A stretch of DNA of 64,000 bases from Parapedobacter pyrenivorans (GCF_014636865.1 NZ_BMER01000006.1:1-64000); one strand, 5' to 3'. Shown: positions 26,113-34,258, numbered from the stretch's first letter. The notes: generated by a model not told the origin, from the sequence alone. Program-made: numbers and translations.

Positions 26113-26754
26113 CTATTGGAAGGTGATTTCCCCCAGGTAGACCGTGTTTGAAACCTTCCTGCCGTCGTGGCTTGCGAAGAACATCCACGCGTGGCCGGTC
26201 TGCCCCACAAAGGGAGCCGGCACATCCACCACCGCCGTAGCATCATCCCGCGTGGCGGGTGTCTCCGTGGTGATAAACAGCTGCCGCTCCACGTTGTGCA
26301 CCACGATGTAAGCCACATCGGTGCTAGCCCCGCCAAACTGGTTGGGTGCCGGATCCCACGTCAGCGTGATCGAACCGGCCGCCACCTCCAGCGAATTGGT
26401 GAGCGGGATGAACAGGCTGCCCTCGCTGAGCGAGATGGCCGGATAGTCCAGCTCAAAATCCGGCGCTGCGCCGGTGACTGCCTGCTCGATGTTGCGCTTC
26501 ACCGCCATGCTGAACTGCACTGCCGTGAGTCGCCGCACGTTGCGGAAGCCCACTGCGATGATACCTTGCAGGGGCGAGAGGAATTTGGTGACCAGCGCAA
26601 AGCGCAGTCGCTGGGCCACCTGCGCTTCGGTGGCTGGCACCTTACTCTTTTTAGCCAGCCCGCGCAGGTAATGAATGCCCCGCCAGCTTGCGCCGATGAC
26701 GCTCCCCACTTTTCCGGAAAAGGTGCCGTTGGCACCGTTTATGAATTTTGCCAT
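26113..26754 (-). CDS. DUF6266 family protein, first paralogue
   Basis: 213 residues, MAKFINGANGTFSGKVGSVI, with the DUF6266 N-terminal signature (SGKVGSVIGASWRGIHYLR, then VPATEAQVAQRLRFALVTKFLSPL). The C-terminus GRKVSNTVYLGEITFQ mirrors the paralogue's end, and the middle has the alternating pattern of beta-strands (SITLTWDPAPNQFGGASTDVAYI). It is the promoter-proximal gene of the five-gene minus-strand operon. AT-rich sequence and a GTACCGGTAC palindrome (26812-26821) lie upstream and may hold its promoter. No catalytic motif is seen. Confidence 0.75.
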   Translation of the reverse strand: MAKFINGANGTFSGKVGSVIGASWRGIHYLRGLAKKSKVPATEAQVAQRLRFALVTKFLSPLQGIIAVGFRNVRRLTAVQFSMAVKRNIEQAVTGAAPDFELDYPAISLSEGSLFIPLTNSLEVAAGSITLTWDPAPNQFGGASTDVAYIVVHNVERQLFITTETPATRDDATAVVDVPAPFVGQTGHAWMFFASHDGRKVSNTVYLGEITFQ

Positions 26755-27373
26755 TGTTTCTACTATTTTAAAATTTATTATTTCAATTTATACTCCTGCC
26801 AGTATTTCGATGTACCGGTACGATGACTGACGAAGGCAAACATAGCCCCTTGTATCACAGCATCATAGCCCTGTCACCCCGTTGTCACCTATTCTCGGGG
26901 AGGTTGTCACCGATCGCTAGATTTTAGTGACACGTTTGGCACATTTTAAGACACGTTTGGCCACATTTATTCATGACACGTTTGGCCCATTTAACTACAC
27001 GTTTGGCCACAAATTTTTCGACACGTTTGGCCAAAATACCTACACGTTTGGCCACATTTATTCATGACACGTCTGGCCCATTTAACTACACGTTTGGCCA
27101 CAAATTTTTCGACACGTTTGGCCAAAATACCTACACGTTTGGCCACCTCTAGACGCTCAAAAACCACCAATCGGCGACTGTTACTGGCGCGGGCACACGC
27201 CGGGCACACGCCGCCAAAAGGCACCGCATCACAGACGGGTCAGCTGGCTATCACCCTGCTGTGGCTTTGCTGTAACGGTGCTTTAAACAGCCGCGACACA
27301 GCCAGGCCACAGCAGGCAGGCCGCCGGGCCACGCACAGCAGTCCGGCAGCGGTTCGGCAGCGGGTGCACAGCC
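26755..27373. other. non-coding gap with TGTCACC copies and the CACGTTTGGCC array
   Basis: 619 bp between two minus-strand operons. From the left: an AT-rich promoter-like stretch, the 10-bp palindrome GTACCGGTAC (26812-26821), three copies of TGTCACC (26872, 26883, 26905; the last two within GTTGTCACC, 22 bp apart), the tandem array at 26930-27144, and a GC-rich tail without convincing codons. A minus-strand frame at 26991-27224 merely translates the array. Confidence 0.7.
26930..27144. repeat. ten-copy ACACGTTTGGCC array with 91-bp higher-order period
   Basis: ACACGTTTGGC(C) starts at 26930, 26951, 26976, 26997, 27021, 27042, 27067, 27088, 27112 and 27133 (one has CGTC for CGTT). Spacing runs 21, 25, 21, 24, 21, 25, 21, 24, 21, and copies four apart are always 91 bp apart with matching spacers (for example ATTTATTCATG, AATTTTTCG, AAATACCT). 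Thus a 91-bp block of four motifs is duplicated. This looks like an iteron or multi-site protein-binding array, not a CRISPR. Confidence 0.9.
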
Positions 27374-27718
27374 TTAGGGTCGTTTACCCCATTTCCAGAA
27401 ATAGCAGTCGCTGAGGTCTTCTTCGCGGTAGCGGATCCGGTTGTCTTCGTTGAGCACGAAGCGAAGTTTGCCATTGATCCGGTAGCGCGTTACCGTGCGG
27501 GGATCCACCAGCAGAAATGCCGCGGCTTCGTTGCGGTTGGATAGGATTTCCGGCTGGCGTTCGGTGGGTTCAGCCGGTTGCGATACCGGCATGGCCACCT
27601 CGGGCAGGGTAACCGCCCGGCAGCATTGATGATTTTCCTTTTGCAGTGCCACGAGCGTTTCCATGAGTTGGTGCATGTCTTCGACAGCCCTGCAGATGCG
27701 GGTTAACTTTTTTTTCAT
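27374..27718 (-). CDS. helix-turn-helix (excisionase/MerR-like) DNA-binding protein
   Basis: 114 residues from ATG 27718 (MKKKLTRICRAVEDMH). The N-terminal third is a short helix rich in LxxLxxLQ that may dimerise. The C-terminal half fits the HTH_17 plan of Bacteroidota excisionase-like proteins: LSNRNEAAAFLLVDPRTVTRYRINGKLRF, followed by the wing-like RIRYREEDLSDCYFWKWG. Such proteins in Bacteroidota regulate mobile elements or neighbouring genes. It is the last gene of the LytS/LytTR operon and its stop is about 230 bp from the 12-bp motif array, a plausible binding target. Confidence 0.78.
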   Translation of the reverse strand: MKKKLTRICRAVEDMHQLMETLVALQKENHQCCRAVTLPEVAMPVSQPAEPTERQPEILSNRNEAAAFLLVDPRTVTRYRINGKLRFVLNEDNRIRYREEDLSDCYFWKWGKRP

Positions 27719-27764
27719 AGGTACTAGGAATTCATTGGAATAAAGGCCGGAGCCGCGGGATAAG

Positions 27765-28343
27765 CTATCCGCCGCGGGAAGGCCCCTGGTCAATACGCCT
27801 GACGAGGTTCATCAGGAGCTGTTTTACTTTTTTGCGAGATTGTTCATGGTGCAAGCTGTACCGCTTTTTCAGGCTATCGAAAGACAGTTTGCTATACCGC
27901 TCGGTATGTCCATAACGGCTCAGGTAACGAAAAACCGGTCGGAGGGTTTCGGTGCGGAGCACCCCCTCTTCGACCAGCAGGCGTATCAGGAAGAGCACTT
28001 CCAACGCATTGATGGAAAACGTTACCACCGCCGTTTCGTCGTAGTTAACGTAGGTCTCCATCCGCTCCAGCAGATCCGTATAAAACGTCCGTTGCTCATT
28101 CCACCACAGTTCCTTTATCCGGTCTGACTCGGGTAGCGCCGACAGAATACGCTGCTGCAGTTCCTCGCGGGCACCCAGCTCCACGTTCCATTCTTCCAAC
28201 TGACCGGTAGCCTCCGCGATGACGCGGTGAAGGTCGGCGTTCAACCGTTCCAGGGTGGGACCATCCCAGCACTCGGCCCCACCGTTCGATTTCCATATCC
28301 GGTCCACGTCACGGTTAATCCGGTTGAGGTGTTTGCTAACCAT
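27765..28343 (-). CDS. protein of unknown function downstream of a LytTR regulator
   Basis: 192 residues from ATG 28343 (MVSKHLNRINRDVDRIW), 8 bp after the response regulator stop. Mostly helical and charged, with no TM or signal. The C-terminal part (SKLSFDSLKKRYSLHHEQSRKK, then KQLLMNLVRRI) resembles the end of RteC-like regulators in Bacteroidota, but the rest does not match well enough to name it. Tight spacing to the regulator and to the HTH gene (46 bp) places it in the same operon, so a regulatory role is likely. Confidence 0.65.
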   Translation of the reverse strand: MVSKHLNRINRDVDRIWKSNGGAECWDGPTLERLNADLHRVIAEATGQLEEWNVELGAREELQQRILSALPESDRIKELWWNEQRTFYTDLLERMETYVNYDETAVVTFSINALEVLFLIRLLVEEGVLRTETLRPVFRYLSRYGHTERYSKLSFDSLKKRYSLHHEQSRKKVKQLLMNLVRRIDQGPSRGG

Positions 28344-28351
28344 CACAACGA

Positions 28352-29131
28352 CTAACGGATTCCCAATGCTTTTTCCACCCGGTGCCGGTACCGCTCGCCT
28401 ACCGGCAGCCTGCGTTTTTCCTCCTCCTCCGCTAAGCCGGCGATCGCCTCTGGGAGTAATTCCACCCACCAATGCTTTGTTTTAAGGCGCGTTCGCATTC
28501 CCGGCAGGTATTGGCCAATGGCGTCTCTTCTTACGATATACTTTTTTTGAATGCGGATAAACTCGGTCGGATCCAGCAGGTCCTGCAGGTTGCGTAGCAG
28601 CTTCTTGGCCACCAGCACCTTTCCGTTTCCGAAATACAGCCAGGTCATCTTGCCCTCAGCGCAGGCATATACCAATTCACTGACGCGCACATTCACAAAC
28701 GCATCCGACGTTTCCAACTGCACGGCAACGGTTGAAGGGTATACCCGGTTAGACTGTTCGTTCTCCAGCAGTTCCTGCTGCCGCAGCGCCCGGTCTACCG
28801 CAAAATCCAGCCGTTCTTCCTGCACCAATTTCACCACGAAATCAATGGCTCCGTTGTAGATCGCATCCGAACCCTCGCGTTCCGAAGCTGTACACACAAT
28901 GATCTGCGTGGGTGGCTCTACTGCTGCCATGAGGTTGTATCCGGTATCGACCCGCAGATCAAGGTCTACAACCAGCAAATCCACTTCGTATTCATCCAGG
29001 TAGTCATACGCCACCTGGTATTCGGTCGTGGCCAGCACGATTTCCAGTTCAGGCCGTTTCGCCAGCATCAGTTGCAGCACATTCAGCGCCGGCAATTCAT
29101 CGTCAACAATCAGTACTTTCCGTTTGTCCAT
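28352..29131 (-). CDS. LytTR-family response regulator
   Basis: 259 residues. Receiver domain at 1-120 with acidic pair D10/D11 (LIVDDELPA) and phosphoacceptor D56 (LLVVDLDLR); the usual conserved Lys-Pro is KL here (FVVKLVQEE), a small deviation. A LytTR DNA-binding domain follows (about 135-235: VNVRVSELVYACAEGKMTWLYF, then FIRIQKKYIVRRDAIGQY). It has an extra charged tail AEEEEKRRLPVGERYRH. It starts 3 bp after the histidine kinase stop, so the two are an operonic pair. Target genes are not identifiable from sequence. Confidence 0.9.
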   Translation of the reverse strand: MDKRKVLIVDDELPALNVLQLMLAKRPELEIVLATTEYQVAYDYLDEYEVDLLVVDLDLRVDTGYNLMAAVEPPTQIIVCTASEREGSDAIYNGAIDFVVKLVQEERLDFAVDRALRQQELLENEQSNRVYPSTVAVQLETSDAFVNVRVSELVYACAEGKMTWLYFGNGKVLVAKKLLRNLQDLLDPTEFIRIQKKYIVRRDAIGQYLPGMRTRLKTKHWWVELLPEAIAGLAEEEEKRRLPVGERYRHRVEKALGIR

Positions 29132-29134
29132 GTG

Positions 29135-30190
29135 TTATGATTTGGTTAAAGTTAGTGTCGCTTCGTACCAGCCATCCGGCGATGCGCAAGTATCCAAGCT
29201 CGCGAGCCCCCCATACAGTAAGGCCAATCGCTGGCGGATGTTCTCGTTTCCTATGCCTGATGATGTGACGTCAGCTTTATTGGGTTTAATTTTATTACGC
29301 AAGCGGATGGTTAACTGATCATCCGCTTCCCACGCCCGCAGGCTGATCGGTGTATGTTCGTCCGACGACACGCCATACTTAAATGCATTCTGTAAGAGTG
29401 CCGATACCGAAAATATCGGCACAACCCAATGATGGAGGGCTTCAGGCACATCGATGGTCACGAAGCAACCCGGGTAACGCTTGCCGTTCAGCCATAGAAT
29501 CCGGTTACATTGGTCCATTTCCTTGTGCAGCGGCACCTCAGTGCTCACATCGTTCACTTTTTCCGGCACATACAGGAATCGCTCATTCAACTTCAATAAC
29601 ACCCCGGCCAATTCCGTATTGCCCGCCGAAAGCGCCATTTGATACGGGATGTTCAGCAGGTTAACATACTCGTGCGGATCAATCTGTGCGGTTAGAAATT
29701 GTACTTCCGTTTGGTGGCTTTTTTCCAAAAGCTCACGCTTCTGCCTTTCCACTTTCCGCACGCGGTATATCGCCGCCAGTAATCCGGCATCCAACATGGA
29801 ATGATACCAGTGGATGAAGATTGCAAACAGGTAGCCCGCGAAGGTCAGCGCTGCCCCCGGCTTGACGATCCGTTCTCCGATCGGTTTGTGCCAAACAAAA
29901 GCAACGAGGTAAAACAACAGCGCATACGCAATAAACATCCCGATCAATACCGCGGCGGTCTTTATCGCCGGGTCGAAGCCCCGCATAAACACATAGACGA
30001 TGGAATACACGATCGCCATGACGAAGGCAATCGTAACCAGCACTCCCCACCAGCTAAACGGCTCTGCCATCAAGCTATTGTTGGCAAACGTCAGTCCGAT
30101 ATAGCAGATCCAATAGACGGCTTGGTAATACTCAAAGTGATATTCCGATATCCAATCGTTTACGAGTTTTAGGCGTTGGCGAAGCATCAT
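29135..30190 (-). CDS. LytS-like membrane sensor histidine kinase with atypical H-box
   Basis: 351 residues with four TM segments (about 25-40, 48-68, 78-100, 112-130) and a His_kinase domain. The phospho-accepting site is H173 in AQIDPHEYVNLLN; most relatives have PHFLFN, so the bases after the His are unusual. The ATPase part keeps LLQNAFKYG (N-box) and SGIGNENIRQRLALLYG (G-box). Start codons at 30190 and 30187 are equally possible. It is the first gene of the operon kinase-regulator-unknown-HTH. The stimulus is not known. Confidence 0.88.
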   Translation of the reverse strand: MMLRQRLKLVNDWISEYHFEYYQAVYWICYIGLTFANNSLMAEPFSWWGVLVTIAFVMAIVYSIVYVFMRGFDPAIKTAAVLIGMFIAYALLFYLVAFVWHKPIGERIVKPGAALTFAGYLFAIFIHWYHSMLDAGLLAAIYRVRKVERQKRELLEKSHQTEVQFLTAQIDPHEYVNLLNIPYQMALSAGNTELAGVLLKLNERFLYVPEKVNDVSTEVPLHKEMDQCNRILWLNGKRYPGCFVTIDVPEALHHWVVPIFSVSALLQNAFKYGVSSDEHTPISLRAWEADDQLTIRLRNKIKPNKADVTSSGIGNENIRQRLALLYGGLASLDTCASPDGWYEATLTLTKS

Positions 30191-30256
30191 TGGCGTGAAG
30201 TTTAGTTTGCTGAAATCGTTAAAGTTAAAAAAGTCAGCCTGACAATCAATATTCCG

Positions 30257-31255
30257 TCACACATTAGTTGCATTGCCAAGCTTCGCCAACAATCCCTCGC
30301 TGATTTCCATGGCGTGGAAATCATCCCGTTTAAGCAGGTAATAGGCATCCGTTCCCTTGAGCACCCCGTAGCGGCTGCTCAGCTCCCGCCCCGCATCTGC
30401 AAACAGCCTATCAGGGCGGATCATCCGGTGCAGGTGTGTCCAATTATTCCACTGGGCCGGAAAGTGGATCAGTAATGACGAAAAGCTATCCACAACAGCC
30501 TGCATGGTATAGTGGAAGAAATCCGGGCCGCGGTAATCTTCCACCCGAATGCAGCCGCCACGGCTCACCCCTACAGACCCATCCCGCTGGCGAAACGCCG
30601 TCAGCGGATAGATGGGCAACCCCGTTGTTCTGGCCAAAAACGGCATACCCCGTTGGAGGACGATATGTTGCCCCAACAGCGGCACACAAACGTGCGAATT
30701 GGTATTGCCGCCATGCTCCTCACCATCCCAATAGATGAGCAAACTTACGCCAGCCTTTGCCAGGTTCATCAACCGGCGCAAAGACGTTCTAGCACCTGCA
30801 TCAATAATTTCGGGCAGTTTCAAGGTCGGGTCCGCATGGGCAGCGGCCTTCCAGATTTCAGTCAGCGAAGGTAGAAGCCGCCCCACCACCAACACCGCCA
30901 GCGGTACCCCCGCTTTGGCCAGCAGCATGCCGATGAGCATGTGCGCGCCCATATGGGCGCATGCCACGATTGCCGGCTGTTGTTTCAAGCTATCCGCCCA
31001 TGCGGCATCCCAGCCCGCGATGCGGGGCATATAACCTGCCGCGGCATACGAAAGGTCGAGGCGGCTCAACCGCTTATGGAAGATCGTTTCGCGGAAGCGC
31101 GCTTCGTGTTCACTGGGCGGCAATACAGGCATAAAATGCTCCATATTTGCACTGAAAAAGGTAAATTGGTTATGCAGTTGCGCTGCGGCTGTGATATCCA
31201 GCTGATCGACCTCCTTACGGATCGATTCGCGATGTGCTTGGTATCTTTTTTTCAT
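30257..31255 (-). CDS. LpxL/HtrB-like acyltransferase family protein
   Basis: 332 residues. ACAHMGAHMLIGMLLA recalls the H-x4-D/E-type catalytic region of lipid A acyltransferases, and LLIYWDGEEHGG plus VPLLGQHIVLQRGMPFLARTTGLPIYPL match the downstream core with its FxGxxxxxxxGxxxLA-like motif. The acidic residue usual after the catalytic His (HxxxxD) is not in its normal place, so activity or substrate may differ. There is no N-terminal TM, unlike classical LpxL. It lies 49 bp after a 55-codon peptide gene with a hairpin between, which suggests a peptide-modifying or transport-associated role rather than lipid A synthesis; this is inference. Confidence 0.6.
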   Translation of the reverse strand: MKKRYQAHRESIRKEVDQLDITAAAQLHNQFTFFSANMEHFMPVLPPSEHEARFRETIFHKRLSRLDLSYAAAGYMPRIAGWDAAWADSLKQQPAIVACAHMGAHMLIGMLLAKAGVPLAVLVVGRLLPSLTEIWKAAAHADPTLKLPEIIDAGARTSLRRLMNLAKAGVSLLIYWDGEEHGGNTNSHVCVPLLGQHIVLQRGMPFLARTTGLPIYPLTAFRQRDGSVGVSRGGCIRVEDYRGPDFFHYTMQAVVDSFSSLLIHFPAQWNNWTHLHRMIRPDRLFADAGRELSSRYGVLKGTDAYYLLKRDDFHAMEISEGLLAKLGNATNV

Positions 31256-31270
31256 GGCTTGTCGTTGAAA

Positions 31271-31299
31271 AGGGGCATGCCCATATGATGCATGCCCCT
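31271..31299 (-). terminator. hairpin/attenuator between the 55-aa gene and the acyltransferase gene
   Basis: AGGGGCATGC and GCATGCCCCT form a perfect 10-bp stem around a 9-nt loop; on the minus strand TTTT follows within the next bases. It starts 5 bp past the small gene's stop. With the short T-run it could let some transcription through into the acyltransferase gene. Confidence 0.7.
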
Positions 31300-31304
31300 A
31301 CCTG

Positions 31305-31472
31305 CTACGTGAATATCCTGATTATCGGCGTTTCGCAACTGGTGTAATCCGGTATAAACGGATTACTCCGTGCCATAAACTCACTGATCGGCAATGCGGC
31401 TGACAACTTATCGGCCACCACCTGTAATGCATCGGTATGATTAACCATTTCTAACAAATCTGAAATTTCCAT
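31305..31472 (-). CDS. 55-aa peptide, possible precursor
   Basis: A minus-strand frame running from ATG 31472 (MEISDLLEMVNHTDALQVVA) to TAG 31305. The N-terminal two thirds are acidic and helical (DLLEMVN, VADKLSAALP), like a leader peptide; the C-terminus is different (NPFIPDYTSCETPIIRIFT) with one Cys and Thr/Ser residues. It is followed at once by a hairpin and the acyltransferase-like gene. Leader-like acidic helix, small core and a downstream enzyme fit a ribosomally made peptide, but no known family was recognised, so the reading frame could still be fortuitous. Confidence 0.5.
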   Translation of the reverse strand: MEISDLLEMVNHTDALQVVADKLSAALPISEFMARSNPFIPDYTSCETPIIRIFT

Positions 31473-32023
31473 TTTTCTTGATTTTTAAGTTCAATAGATT
31501 GCCCCTTACAAGCTTGATTTCGAGGCGTTAGCTACTGTGATCACCCTGCAAACATGCAACACCGATTCCACCGGTCAAAGACAAAAGAACCAAATGGGAT
31601 ATAGCGGAATAACACCCCCGAATTCCGGAATGAAATTCCGGCGGCAACCCATTTTGTTCCACCAAACCCCAAATTTGCATACCAAGTGCCCCGCAAATTA
31701 ACCAAGTGATTCCATCGGATTTAGGAGTAGGTAACGGTAGCCATACGCCCAGCGGATCGCCGGGTTCAGGCAACCTCTTTCATAAAGAGGCATGCCATTA
31801 CAGCAGCATTTCTACGGAAAACACACACCTTTCCAAATACGCTCACACCACATGCTGTGTTCAACTGCTTTTTTTCTTTTTTTAACGTCCGGGTTCCACC
31901 CAAATAGTGGGGAACAATCACTTTCGAGCGGGCCTAACCCCTGGTGTACGCCCCGCTGTTCCACCCGTTCCATTGACGCGCCTTTCACAAAGCCTTAATT
32001 TCCGCCCATTAACTAACTAATCA
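31473..32023. other. 551-bp intergenic region with two small perfect hairpins
   Basis: Region between the divergent peptide gene and the Crp-like regulator, presumably holding both promoters. CCGGAAT-GAA-ATTCCGG (31625-31641) and CCTCTTT-CAT-AAAGAGG (31774-31790) are perfect dyads with 3-nt loops. A minus-strand 31-codon frame from ATG 31793 (MPLYERGCLNPAIRWAYGYR) overlaps the second hairpin; I cannot tell if it is real. No TAnnTTTG box was seen next to either start. Confidence 0.5.
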
Positions 32024-32614
32024 ATGGAACGGCTATTCACCTACTGGACCAAGCATTGCCCTGCATTAGGCGCTGACAGCCGATCATTTGTCATTGACCG
32101 ATCGAATGTAAAGCAGTACGCGAAAAAGCAGGTCATCAAGCTGGAAGCCGAGCGCTTTCCGTTCTTCTGCATTGTACTGTCGGGCTTAGCGGCCGGCTAC
32201 CGTAGGAATAGCGACGGCAAACCTATACTTTGCGAGCTCATGCTACCGATGGATTATTTTACCGGCACGCAGCACCCCTTTACCCCGCGTCTCCGCGAAG
32301 CGGAATACGAAGCTATCGAAAACACCACATTGCTATTGGTTCCCATAGCAGAAGCCCGAGACGCCCAGCGGCGCTTCCCCGCCTTTGCCGAGCTCCTGCA
32401 CGTGATGAAGCAACGAAAGATCAACTTTTTCGAATTGCTGATTGCACTCGGCACTGAAACATCCTGCTACGCGCGGTACTGCACGTATATGGATCGCTTC
32501 GGCCAGCGAGCCCCCCAGTTGCCCGACAAGCCCCAATGGCAGCTGCTGCGCATGGGCCGTAGCACCTACTACCGGATGAAAAGCCGATACCTCAGAGACC
32601 GTTCGCGCAATTAG
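32024..32614 (+). CDS. Crp/Fnr-like cyclic-nucleotide-binding-fold regulator
   Basis: 196 residues. The N-terminal half fits the cNMP-binding beta-roll of Bacteroidota Crp-like proteins (VIKLEAERFPFFCIVLSGLAAGYRR, then CELMLPMDYFTGTQHPF). The C-terminal segment LPDKPQWQLLRMGRSTYYRMKSRYL replaces the usual HTH_Crp and looks like a divergent helix-turn-helix. Residues that contact cAMP are not evident, as in most Bacteroidota members. It faces the same way as the MauE-like operon downstream and could be its regulator. Confidence 0.7.
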   Translation: MERLFTYWTKHCPALGADSRSFVIDRSNVKQYAKKQVIKLEAERFPFFCIVLSGLAAGYRRNSDGKPILCELMLPMDYFTGTQHPFTPRLREAEYEAIENTTLLLVPIAEARDAQRRFPAFAELLHVMKQRKINFFELLIALGTETSCYARYCTYMDRFGQRAPQLPDKPQWQLLRMGRSTYYRMKSRYLRDRSRN

Positions 32615-32653
32615 TCTCCCTAAGGCGGGACCTACCAGCAGTAAAACCCGCCC

Positions 32654-32661
32654 TACTTTTG
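32654..32661 (+). promoter_or_regulatory. -7 box before the 308-aa gene
   Basis: TACTTTTG matches TAnnTTTG and ends 5 nt before ATG 32667. No TTG is seen 20 nt upstream; instead an imperfect hairpin (AGGCGGG ... CCCGCCC) that may terminate the Crp-like gene overlaps that region. Confidence 0.5.
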
Positions 32662-32666
32662 CTTTC

Positions 32667-33593
32667 ATGAAGAACGAAAAAGATACCATCATCAAAGCAA
32701 GAGCCATCATCGCACGAGCCGAGGCCCTCCCGCCCATTCCGGCCACCACGCCAGAGATGATCGCCCACTACCGACGTTACCTTCAGCTAGGTCATCAGGA
32801 CAGGGAACTACTGCTGTTGTCGCCGTTCATCCCCCTCGGCCCGGAGGTTACCGCCAATCCGGATGCCGATCCGTTTGTCATCCGAATTTCCGATCCGACC
32901 CGCACCGAAGGCCGTGTAGCCTACCTCCTGTTGCGCAACGGAGCGGTTGAATGGCGCTACCACCACTCGTGGATACGCCACACGCGTTGCCCCATTGTAT
33001 ATGACCCGGTATTGATGCAATGGCTGGATGGCCTGTTTGCAGCCTTTTACCTCGATGCAGGCCTGCCCGGCTCGTTGAATGGCGCCCTTGAAATGCTCGG
33101 CCCGTGGGACCGCGTTCGTTGGGTGCAGACCAACCTCTTTGAGGGCGGCCGCCCCGGCGAAACGCTCAGCGAGGAGATCGACGTGTGGGTCTATGATGTC
33201 AACTGCGGGGAACCACTGAACCAATTTCTAGCCTGGGTTTGTGAGGGGCTGGATAAAGACGGACAGCACTTCCGCTACACCGCCTGTTGCGAAGGGGAAG
33301 ATGCTGAGTTTTACTTTCTGCGTTACGGCGAGCGCGAGGCGATGGCTTTCCCTACCGGGCAGCCGGAGCCAATCCGCTACCTGGCCGGGATCGTCAACAG
33401 CATCCTGCAACCCGACTATGAGCTGCGCCGCTTCCGGGATAAAAAGTTGGGCAAAGATGGTATCCTGATGCCGCTGACGCCAAAAGATTGGGAAACGCTG
33501 ACCACCGCCTATGGGCCAATGGCTATTGAAGCTCGGTTCAGCAGCACGCACGCGCCAAAAAAACAACGACTGGTCTATCCCACGCCACGCTGA
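32667..33593 (+). CDS. protein of unknown function (308 aa) heading the MauE-like operon
   Basis: Soluble protein without signal peptide or TM. Notable segments are RISDPTRTEGRVAYLLLRNG, EIDVWVYDVNCGEPLNQFL and FRYTACCEGEDAEFYFLRYGE; Trp and aromatic content is high. No family recognised. It precedes, by 4 bp, a run of small membrane and exported proteins (33598-35116), so it is probably the first gene of that operon. A -7 box placed 5 nt before the ATG supports the start. Confidence 0.75.
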   Translation: MKNEKDTIIKARAIIARAEALPPIPATTPEMIAHYRRYLQLGHQDRELLLLSPFIPLGPEVTANPDADPFVIRISDPTRTEGRVAYLLLRNGAVEWRYHHSWIRHTRCPIVYDPVLMQWLDGLFAAFYLDAGLPGSLNGALEMLGPWDRVRWVQTNLFEGGRPGETLSEEIDVWVYDVNCGEPLNQFLAWVCEGLDKDGQHFRYTACCEGEDAEFYFLRYGEREAMAFPTGQPEPIRYLAGIVNSILQPDYELRRFRDKKLGKDGILMPLTPKDWETLTTAYGPMAIEARFSSTHAPKKQRLVYPTPR

Positions 33594-33597
33594 TATC

Positions 33598-34026
33598 ATG
33601 AAGCAAAAAAAGAACATATGGCTGCACCGCACACGGATCACCGGACTGATCCTGTGCACGCTCCTTGTCGCGGCATACTGGGGGTTCTTTTTTTATAAAA
33701 TCGCCGCGAATATACAGGAATACTATTGCTCTATGATCCAGCATACGTTCCTTGGCTGGTTCCGCTACGCGCTGCTCGGTCTGCAACCCTTGCTGGCCGC
33801 TGCGACGGTTCTCTTACTGCTGATTCCCAAAACCAACCTCATCGGGCTTTTTCTTGCTTTTTTCCTGCTTTCCATTTTAACAACCCTATTCGGATTGGCC
33901 TGGAGTGCGGATTGGATTGCACCCGATTCATTTGTACGGACGGGCACCTTGCTGTTGATCACCTTCGGGGGGATATTCCTTTCGAAAAGCATCCCAAACA
34001 CACGATATCTAACCGCTTGGCTATGA
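33598..34026 (+). CDS. MauE/DoxX-like four-TM membrane protein, first paralogue
   Basis: 142 residues from ATG 33598 (MKQKKNIWLHRTRITGLIL). Four TM helices, with the pair LLLLIPKTNLIGLFLAFFLL shared in pattern with the paralogue at 34259 (VLLVIPKTNHWGFLLSA). MauE-like proteins in Bacteroidota are redox-associated membrane proteins, by analogy with MauE/VKOR-type thiol relays; this copy has only one Cys (YYCSM), so its redox role is doubtful. The stop overlaps the next start by 4 bp. Confidence 0.7.
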   Translation: MKQKKNIWLHRTRITGLILCTLLVAAYWGFFFYKIAANIQEYYCSMIQHTFLGWFRYALLGLQPLLAAATVLLLLIPKTNLIGLFLAFFLLSILTTLFGLAWSADWIAPDSFVRTGTLLLITFGGIFLSKSIPNTRYLTAWL

Positions 34027-34253
34027 AAACGAACACAAAAGCACTCATCGTTTCCCACATTGTGGTCTTCATGACCGGTGTGGCGATTGCGGTCGCCGTA
34101 TTTCACCGGGAAGACCCGCCTGCGCACCAACAACCTCCGATGTTCACCTACGAAGAGGTCGATCAGGGCTGCGGCTGCCCGGATTCGCTGGGGGCAGACA
34201 ACATGGTAGAAGCCGATACCCTATGGATAAAATATAAACCCGCAAAACGATAA
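34023..34253 (+). CDS. small exported protein with a CGC motif
   Basis: 76 residues, MKTNTKALIVSHIVVFMTGV, with a single N-terminal TM/signal anchor and a short outer domain holding the redox-like motif GCGCPDS (Cys50, Cys52). Its ATG overlaps the stop of the MauE-like gene. Placement between two MauE-like genes suggests a small thiol partner; no family recognised. Confidence 0.7.
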   Translation: MKTNTKALIVSHIVVFMTGVAIAVAVFHREDPPAHQQPPMFTYEEVDQGCGCPDSLGADNMVEADTLWIKYKPAKR

Positions 34254-34258
34254 TACGC

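Noticed and set aside
26930-27144. CRISPR array
   Set aside because: The repeated unit is only 12 bp and the spacers recur in a 91-bp period; no cas genes nearby.
26991-27224. 77-codon minus-strand frame across the repeat array
   Set aside because: Its AKRV/GQTC repeats are just the DNA array translated.
31528-31773. 81-codon minus-strand frame starting with TTG
   Set aside because: Non-standard start inside a hairpin, no family and a competing frame; not supported.
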